Assembly: GCA_039942715.1 (NCBI GenBank)
Contig: JBDVBY010000007.1
Coordinates: forward strand, 558,001 to 622,000
Direction: 5' to 3'
Source of the DNA: JABDJX01 sp039942715
GTDB lineage: Bacteria; Pseudomonadota; Alphaproteobacteria; Rhodobacterales; Rhodobacteraceae
DNA length: 64,000 bases
Below are positions 59,340-64,000 of this stretch, one piece after another. The position numbers were made by a program, and so were the translations under genes. Every line of letters begins with the position of its first letter. Position 1 is the first letter of the stretch. A model generated the notes under the pieces. The model made no database searches. It saw nothing but the letters and a program-made list of their open reading frames with translations, and had not been told where the DNA came from.

Positions 59340-60087
59340 GTTGATCCTGATCGGTATCGGAGCCGGCAATCCTGATCACCTTACCCGACAGGGCGAGGCG
59401 GCTTTGCGTGCCGCCGACGCTGTGCTGATCCCGCAAAAGGGTGCGGGCAAGGCCGATCTTGCTGAACTGCGCTTTGAGACGTGCCGCCGCATTCTGGGCA
59501 ATGAAGACAAGATCGTTCCCGTTAATATGCCCGTGCGTGACGTGGAGGGGGATTACCATCAAGGTGTGAACGATTGGCACGACGCAATCGCGCAGGCCTG
59601 GCAAACCGCATTGGCTGGGGCGGGACATCCGACGAAAGTCGCAATGCTGATCTGGGGCGATCCTTCGCTTTACGATAGCTCTTTGCGCATTGCCGCGCGC
59701 CTGTCGCCTCAGCCGAAAACAACCGTCATTCCCGGCATCACCGCGCTACAAGCGCTGACAGCAGCACACACGATCCCGCTCAATGATGTGAACGCGCCAG
59801 TACTGATCACCACAGGGCGACAGTTGCGCGACTTTGGCTGGCCTAAAGGAGCCGACACAGTTGCGGTGATGTTGGACGGGGAATGCAGTTTTCGCCACCT
59901 TGATCCCGAGGGCATCCAGATTTGGTGGGGCGCTTATGTAGGGATGGACAATGAAATTCTTGCGACAGGCGCGCTGGCAGAGGTTTCTGAACAGATCGTG
60001 GCATTGCGCGCCGACGCCCGCGCAGCACATGGCTGGATCATGGATATCTATTTGTTGCGCCGTATCCAAAGCACAAGTCCCACGTAG
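59332..60087 (+). CDS. cobF: precorrin-6A synthase (deacetylating) CobF
   Basis: CobF methylates C1 of precorrin-5 with loss of acetate, giving precorrin-6A; it is specific to the aerobic pathway. The 251-residue protein has LILIGIGAGNPDHLTRQGEAAL (about 4-25), ADAVLIPQKGAGKADLAELR (about 28-47), MLIWGDPSLYDSSLRIAARL (about 104-123) and VIPGITALQALTAAHTIPLN (about 131-150). It is the last gene of the plus-strand cob series. Confidence 0.94.
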   Translation: MDELILIGIGAGNPDHLTRQGEAALRAADAVLIPQKGAGKADLAELRFETCRRILGNEDKIVPVNMPVRDVEGDYHQGVNDWHDAIAQAWQTALAGAGHPTKVAMLIWGDPSLYDSSLRIAARLSPQPKTTVIPGITALQALTAAHTIPLNDVNAPVLITTGRQLRDFGWPKGADTVAVMLDGECSFRHLDPEGIQIWWGAYVGMDNEILATGALAEVSEQIVALRADARAAHGWIMDIYLLRRIQSTSPT

Positions 60088-60115
60088 ATTTCCGCTCATG
60101 TAGCAACTTCTATGA

Positions 60116-60144
60116 TTGCGCTTACTGTCTGATGAGGTTTACAT
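60116..60144 (+). promoter_or_regulatory. candidate promoter of the cbt operon
   Basis: TTGCGC (60116-60121), 17 bases, then TTACAT (60139-60144). The implied transcript start at about 60151 coincides with the first base of the riboswitch P1 strand. Hexamers are only partly consensus. Confidence 0.4.
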
Positions 60145-60150
60145 GGGCTT

Positions 60151-60330
60151 AGTTTGGTTCCGCCGGAGCACCGGTGGGCAAAAGGGAATGCGGTGAGACA
60201 CGTAAAACGTCAAAGCCGCAGCCGCCCCCGCGACTGTTAGCGGTGAGCGCGTGTTCAAAGACCACTCCTGAAGATCGGGGGGAAGGCGAACGCAAGCTTA
60301 GACCCGCAAAGCCAGGAGACCTGCCAAACT
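60151..60330 (+). promoter_or_regulatory. adenosylcobalamin riboswitch, copy 2
   Basis: P1 is closed by AGTTTGG (60151-60157) and CCAAACT (60324-60330). Between them are CACCGGTGGG, AAAAGGGAATGCGGTGA, GCCGCAGCCGCCCCCGCGACTG, CCACTCC, GGGAAGGCG and the B12 box GCCAGGAGACCTGCC (60311-60325). It precedes cbtB-cbtA. A short hairpin (GCCGTC ... GACGGC) lies between the aptamer and the GAGGA ribosome binding site of cbtB and may serve in translational control. Confidence 0.94.
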
Positions 60331-60377
60331 GTGAAGGAAACCAAAGCCGTCGGGATGGACGGCAACGAGGAAAAAGC

Positions 60378-60545
60378 ATGACCACTCAAGCTGTTGCAGT
60401 TAAAAGCTCATCAAAAGTCTTTTCGATCCTTGGAGCCGCTCTTTTGGGCCTGACAATGATCGTTTTGGCTGGCCACGTTCAGGCTTCTGCCGTGCATGAC
60501 GCCGCGCACGATGTGCGTCACGCCACCGGCTTTCCCTGCCACTAG
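60378..60545 (+). CDS. cbtB: cobalt transporter subunit CbtB
   Basis: CbtB is a small membrane partner of CbtA in a B12-riboswitch-regulated cobalt uptake system. The 55-residue protein has one membrane helix (about 14-34) and the characteristic His-rich C-terminus HDAAHDVRHATGFPCH, a likely metal-binding site. The ATG at 60378 follows a GAGGA site. It is 3 bp upstream of cbtA and directly under riboswitch copy 2. Confidence 0.92.
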   Translation: MTTQAVAVKSSSKVFSILGAALLGLTMIVLAGHVQASAVHDAAHDVRHATGFPCH

Positions 60546-60548
60546 GCC

Positions 60549-61232
60549 ATGTTTACACGCATATTGACCAGCGCATTGATCGCTGGTGCAAGCGCCGGAT
60601 TTCTGGCAGCTCTTTTGCAATTGGCATTTGTGCAGCCTGTCTTATTGCAAGCGGAGCTGTTTGAATCTGGCGCTTTGGCCTTCACACCCGGCATGGCGAC
60701 CCCGCAAGTGCCCTTTACATTTGATCTGCAACGTGACGGGTTGAGCGTGTTGTTCACCATGCTGATTTATTCGGGCTATGGGTTGATCCTTGTCGCGCTT
60801 ATGTCGCTGTCCGAAGATTATTATGCACCGGTTTCTGCGCGTGCCGGTCTTCTTTGGGGGATTGCTGGATTTGTTACTGTACATCTCGCACCCGGCATTT
60901 CGCTTGCGCCAGAAGTCCCCGGTGTCTCGGCCCCGGATGTAAGCGAGCGGCAAGTTTGGTGGTTTGCGACCGTGTTTGCGGCCGGTATCGCGCTTTGGCT
61001 GATCGCGTTTGGCAAAAGCTGGGTTACTTGGGGCGCTGCTGTGGTCCTTTTATTGGCGCCGCACCTTGTTGGCGCACCCCAACCCGAGACGCTGGCCGGA
61101 CCTGTCCCACCTGAAATCGCAGCGTTGTTTGCAGCGCGCGCACTGGGTGTCGGACTGGCCGCGTGGGTATTGTTGGGGCTTTTCGCAGGAGCACTTTGGG
61201 CAGCTGATGCGACTGAAAGCGCCAGAGCATGA
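60549..61232 (+). CDS. cbtA: cobalt transporter subunit CbtA
   Basis: CbtA is the membrane core of the predicted cobalt importer. The 227-residue protein has about five or six hydrophobic helices, starts FTRILTSALIAGASAGFLAAL and contains YGLILVALMSLSE and FVTVHLAPGISLAPEVPGV, both usual in the family. It follows cbtB and overlaps the His-rich protein gene by 4 bp. Cobalt as substrate is inferred from riboswitch control and the family's known context. Confidence 0.9.
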   Translation: MFTRILTSALIAGASAGFLAALLQLAFVQPVLLQAELFESGALAFTPGMATPQVPFTFDLQRDGLSVLFTMLIYSGYGLILVALMSLSEDYYAPVSARAGLLWGIAGFVTVHLAPGISLAPEVPGVSAPDVSERQVWWFATVFAAGIALWLIAFGKSWVTWGAAVVLLLAPHLVGAPQPETLAGPVPPEIAALFAARALGVGLAAWVLLGLFAGALWAADATESARA

Positions 61233-61753
61233 ACCGCGCCGTCGCCATGTTACTGATCGGGCTGATTTTTGGTGGCGGCATTGGGTTTACGATTGCTGCC
61301 GGGGCTGGTGTCACGCTTGACGGGCATGACCACAGCGCTCACTTGGCAGATGAAGAGGGCGGCGCGGTCGATCACGCGGCGATGGGCCATGACATGAGCG
61401 ACATGGAGACTCATGACCATGACACGGTGATCACGTTGGCTGAAGGCCCTGACGCGCCGACACTTGATATCGAGGTGAGCAAAGACGGCGCGGGCTGGAA
61501 TTTGCGCGTGGTCACCACGAACTTCACCCTGAGGCCCGAGCGGATTGGGGCTGCGCATGTCGCAGGCGAAGGTCACGGCCACGTTTATCTAAACGGCATT
61601 AAACAGGCACGGATTTATGGCGAGTGGTATCACATCCCTTCTGTCCCAGCAGGTGAGGTCGAGTTGCGCGTGACACTAAACAGTAATGATCACAGTGCTT
61701 TGGCGGTTGGCGAAACACCGTTGGAAGCGACAATGACACTACCGGCCAATTAA
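61229..61753 (+). CDS. His/Met-rich exported protein in the cbt operon
   Basis: This 174-residue protein has a membrane anchor or uncleaved signal (residues 5-27), a His-, Asp- and Met-rich stretch (about 32-65, with GHDHSAH, DHAAMGHDM and THDHD), and a C-terminal beta-rich domain carrying GHGHVYLNGIKQARIYGEWYH (split here only by the page) and NSNDHSALAV. It is coupled to cbtA by an ATGA overlap, so it is under the B12 riboswitch. A role as periplasmic cobalt-binding partner of CbtAB is inference; I do not know a named family. Confidence 0.75.
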   Translation: MNRAVAMLLIGLIFGGGIGFTIAAGAGVTLDGHDHSAHLADEEGGAVDHAAMGHDMSDMETHDHDTVITLAEGPDAPTLDIEVSKDGAGWNLRVVTTNFTLRPERIGAAHVAGEGHGHVYLNGIKQARIYGEWYHIPSVPAGEVELRVTLNSNDHSALAVGETPLEATMTLPAN

Positions 61754-62073
61754 CCCGGCATCCGCGCTACAAGCAAAAGGCGCAACCGCCCACACGGGCG
61801 CGCATCTTCGATCCAGCCGTGATCGCTACTCAAAACAAGAGCGCAGGTCGCGGCAATGTCTGCGCTATCCTCGCCGGTGATCCCGGCAAACACGTAGCCC
61901 GCTTTCTCCGGCGTCTGAAGCGCCAAAGCCAAGGGTCTATCGCAGGGGCCAAGACAGGCGCTTTTGGTGATCTCAACCCCATCAGGCAAACCGGCGCTCT
62001 TTAGCTTGTCCATTAGGTCACTCGCCGCCTCAGCCCCGCATTCAGCACACAGTGAAAGCTTAAGACGCGTCAT
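61750..62073 (-). CDS. second DUF1636 ferredoxin-like protein
   Basis: This is a 107-residue DUF1636-like protein with cysteines in LCAEC (about 8-12) and SACLGPCD (about 38-45), the thioredoxin-like [2Fe-2S] pattern also seen in the protein at 46007. It overlaps the phosphopantetheinyl transferase gene by 4 bp, so it is the last gene of the NRPS operon, and its stop overlaps the convergent His-rich protein gene by 4 bp. Function unknown. Confidence 0.75.
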   Translation of the reverse strand: MTRLKLSLCAECGAEAASDLMDKLKSAGLPDGVEITKSACLGPCDRPLALALQTPEKAGYVFAGITGEDSADIAATCALVLSSDHGWIEDARPCGRLRLLLVARMPG

Positions 62074-62720
62074 TGCGCCGGGATCGCGAGGGCCGCGGTG
62101 ATCCATGCAGGTCCACCCACAAGCACCCCGGAAAAATGCGCACCATTTGGATAGGGACCGAGGTCTTCTGTCAGGGTGGCGGTGAACCCTTGCCCCTCCA
62201 GATCAGGGGTAGCAATCGCGGCGTCAAACCCAAAAAAGCGTTCGACACGCGGATAAAGCGCTTTGAACAGGCATTCTTTAATTGCGAAAGCCGCGCGGGC
62301 CTCGATCTCGGTAAGCGTGGTTTCAGCGGGGGCGCGCAGGATGCTGTTTCGGGTCTGACCGGGCAGGGGGGCGGCTTGTGTCAAATCGATGCCAAGGGCG
62401 GCGACGTGGCGGGTTTCCGCAAGGATGGCAAGCGCGAGACCTTGATCATGGGTGATGCTGCCGGTGATGCCATCGGGCCAGATCGGCGCGCGCGAGGCAG
62501 CCGTAAGGATCGTGGCTTGTTCCCTGCCAAGAGCGGCAAGGGCTGTGCGCGCCGCGCGGCGCCCAGCGGCAAATTCGGCGCGCCGTTTGGAAATGGCGTT
62601 CTGCACCGCGACCTCTTCGCCGGGCGCAAGCCCGTGCACATCATCAATCGTCTCAGCCGCAAGACACACTTTGTCACCCAGTCGTTGCGACAGGGTCGCC
62701 ACAAGAGCTTGCGGCGTCAA
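62070..62720 (-). CDS. 4'-phosphopantetheinyl transferase (EntD/Sfp type)
   Basis: This enzyme transfers phosphopantetheine from CoA to carrier-protein serines. The 216-residue protein has GSITHDQG (about 87-94), LGIDLTQ (109-115) and FAIKECLFKALYP (145-157), the Mg-binding and catalytic motifs of EntD-type PPTases. The start is a TTG overlapping the NRPS stop (TTGA). Its position directly after a carrier-protein domain gene indicates that it activates that NRPS. Confidence 0.88.
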   Translation of the reverse strand: MTPQALVATLSQRLGDKVCLAAETIDDVHGLAPGEEVAVQNAISKRRAEFAAGRRAARTALAALGREQATILTAASRAPIWPDGITGSITHDQGLALAILAETRHVAALGIDLTQAAPLPGQTRNSILRAPAETTLTEIEARAAFAIKECLFKALYPRVERFFGFDAAIATPDLEGQGFTATLTEDLGPYPNGAHFSGVLVGGPAWITAALAIPAQ

Positions 62721-64000
62721 TGCGTCGTCCTGCTTTGCCGCATTGCGCGGCGTTTGTTGATCACGGCTTCGGCGTTTTCACCCGAAGGTGCAGGTGCCCC
62801 TTTCGCGACAGTTCCCTCGGGATTGGCCAGTACGCCAGCGCGTGCGCTAAGCCCGCTAAGGGTTGGTGCGCGGAAGATATCAGCAATGGAAAGCTTTGAG
62901 AGGCCAAGGGTTTTCTTGATCTCGCGGTGCGCTTCCACAGCAAGCAAAGAATGCCCACCAAGATCGAAAAAGTTGTCGCTTGCGCCGATCTTTTCGACAC
63001 CCAAGATGCGCGACCACACGGCGGCGATTGTTCCTTCGATGTCAGAAACGTCGCCCTGGACGAGTGGTGCATCGTTTGTGGCAGAAGGTTTCGGCGCAGC
63101 AGCCACTGGTTTCGGTTTGGCGGCTTGCGGCGGTTTGAGTGCGTTCCGGTCGATTTTCTTGTTTGGCGTCAGGGGCATGTGCTCGATCACATGCACATGC
63201 GTCGGCACCATAAATGGTGGCAGGCGTTTTGCCAGATTGGCGCGCACTTCGGTCACGTTGGCAGTGCCGGTGATATAGGCCGTCAATTGGCCCACACCGC
63301 TGGCGTCGGTTGGCACAACAACCGCTGCTTGACGCACATCGTCTTCGGCCTCAAGCGCGGCTTCGATCTCACAAAGCTCCATTCGATAGCCGCGAATTTT
63401 TACCTGTCGGTCATTGCGCCCTAGGAAATCAAGCTTGCCATCCGCGCGCCATTTCGCCAGATCACCGGTTTTGAACATCTTGTTGTCTGTGCGGAACGGA
63501 TCATCAAGGAAACGCTCATTTGTCAGATCTTCGCGGTTCCAATACCCGAGTGTCACGCCTTGGCCCGCGATATAAAGCTCGCCCGCAACGCCAACAGGAC
63601 AGGGCTCCATCGCGTCGTTCAGAACATAGGTCTGCGTGTTGGCGATGGGACGACCGATGCACACTGTGCCCGCCGAGGGCGTCGCGCGTTCGGTGGTCGA
63701 CCAAATGGTCGTTTCGGTCGGCCCGTACATGTTCTCGATGCTGGCCTTGGTTATGGTATTCAGATCGGCCACCAGTGTACCCGACAAAGCTTCGCCTCCG
63801 ATCATCAGGTGCTTCAGCTGTGCCAGCGCATCGCTTGACGCTTCGTTCGACGCAAGCATGCGGGCCATGTAGGGAGTGCACTGCAAGTGCGTCGCCCCGT
63901 GGCGCGCAACTTGGGCAGCAATTGACCAGTCATCACCGGGCGCACGCACAGCTGCGCGGCGCACCACATTGGCGAGCGGGCGCAATCCATCAAGCACGAC
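62717..64000 (-). CDS. non-ribosomal peptide synthetase, C-terminal adenylation and carrier domains (cut by window edge)
   Basis: The 427 residues visible contain the second half of an adenylation domain: YGPTETTIW, GELYIAGQGVTLGYW, KTGDLAKWRADGKLDFLGR and NKKIDRNAL, followed by a proline-rich linker and a carrier domain with the phosphopantetheine serine in DNFFDLGGHSLLAVEA. After about 55 more residues the protein ends without a thioesterase or reductase domain. The start lies outside the window. The substrate code residues are only partly present, so the amino acid is not predicted. Confidence 0.9.
   Translation of the reverse strand, partial: VVLDGLRPLANVVRRAAVRAPGDDWSIAAQVARHGATHLQCTPYMARMLASNEASSDALAQLKHLMIGGEALSGTLVADLNTITKASIENMYGPTETTIWSTTERATPSAGTVCIGRPIANTQTYVLNDAMEPCPVGVAGELYIAGQGVTLGYWNREDLTNERFLDDPFRTDNKMFKTGDLAKWRADGKLDFLGRNDRQVKIRGYRMELCEIEAALEAEDDVRQAAVVVPTDASGVGQLTAYITGTANVTEVRANLAKRLPPFMVPTHVHVIEHMPLTPNKKIDRNALKPPQAAKPKPVAAAPKPSATNDAPLVQGDVSDIEGTIAAVWSRILGVEKIGASDNFFDLGGHSLLAVEAHREIKKTLGLSKLSIADIFRAPTLSGLSARAGVLANPEGTVAKGAPAPSGENAEAVINKRRAMRQSRTTH

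Noticed and set aside
1..64000. tRNA, rRNA, CRISPR arrays, insertion sequences, prophage or integrase genes
   Set aside because: Intergenic regions were read on both strands; no cloverleaf-like sequence, no regularly spaced repeats and no transposase or integrase motifs were found.

Overview
The window reads as chromosome of a moderately GC-rich alphaproteobacterium, most likely a marine Rhodobacterales (roseobacter-type) organism. This is inferred from gene families and layout, not from a marker gene. Supporting signs are an aglREFGAK alpha-glucoside locus, a complete aerobic cob pathway with CobG and CobN, two adenosylcobalamin riboswitches, an AerR/PpaA-like B12-binding regulator, a relic of a pca operon, and palindromic intergenic elements of the type I associate with this order. 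No tRNA, rRNA, insertion sequence, phage or CRISPR was seen.

Layout. 1-9.8 kb: start of acnA (cut by the left edge), a secreted DUF1223 protein, an LpxL-like acyltransferase, fliG, purB, a DUF6314 protein, bioY, an M20 amidohydrolase, a frameshifted nodT-type outer-membrane factor and a B12-binding regulator. 9.8-12.3 kb: the 3' end of a lost pcaG, a BKACE-family enzyme and pcaB, which look like the tail of a degraded protocatechuate operon. 12.3-21.7 kb: the alpha-glucoside locus, with aglR and one GH13 glucosidase on the minus strand, divergent from aglE-aglF-aglG-aglA-aglK; a LacI-type palindrome sits before aglE. 21.7-38.9 kb: housekeeping and mixed genes (two ABC exporters, an acyl-CoA synthetase, hisH-hisB, ycjX-ycjF, a Crp-like regulator, a monooxygenase/aminotransferase pair, a glycosyltransferase, ygfZ-thiolase).

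38.9-61.8 kb: cobalamin synthesis and cobalt uptake. One minus-strand group is cobU-cobT-cobS (nucleotide loop). cobC-cobD run on the plus strand. A second minus-strand group is cobO, a metallophosphoesterase and cobQ. A riboswitch at 45.74-45.92 kb heads the plus-strand run DUF1636-cobW-cobN-cobG-cobH-cobI-cobJ, followed by cobL-cobE-cobM-cobB-cobA-cobF, with cobK embedded on the opposite strand. Together these give uroporphyrinogen III -> precorrin-2 (CobA) -> precorrin-3A (CobI) -> 3B (CobG) -> 4 (CobJ) -> 5 (CobM) -> 6A (CobF) -> 6B (CobK) -> 8 (CobL) -> hydrogenobyrinate (CobH) -> diamide (CobB), cobalt insertion (CobN), adenosylation (CobO), amidation (CobQ), aminopropanol attachment (CobD) and lower-ligand assembly (CobU/T/S/C). 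The small cobaltochelatase subunits and BluB are not here. A second riboswitch at 60.15-60.33 kb heads cbtB-cbtA and a His-rich secreted protein, a probable cobalt importer.

61.7-64 kb (minus strand): the 3' end of an NRPS gene, a phosphopantetheinyl transferase and a second DUF1636 protein in a tightly overlapping operon that runs off the right edge.

Most promising for novelty: the His/Met-rich third gene of the cbt operon, the two DUF1636 proteins flanking the cob cluster, the metallophosphoesterase translationally coupled between cobO and cobQ, the 36-codon ORF coupled between cobM and cobB, and the degraded pca operon that kept BKACE and pcaB.
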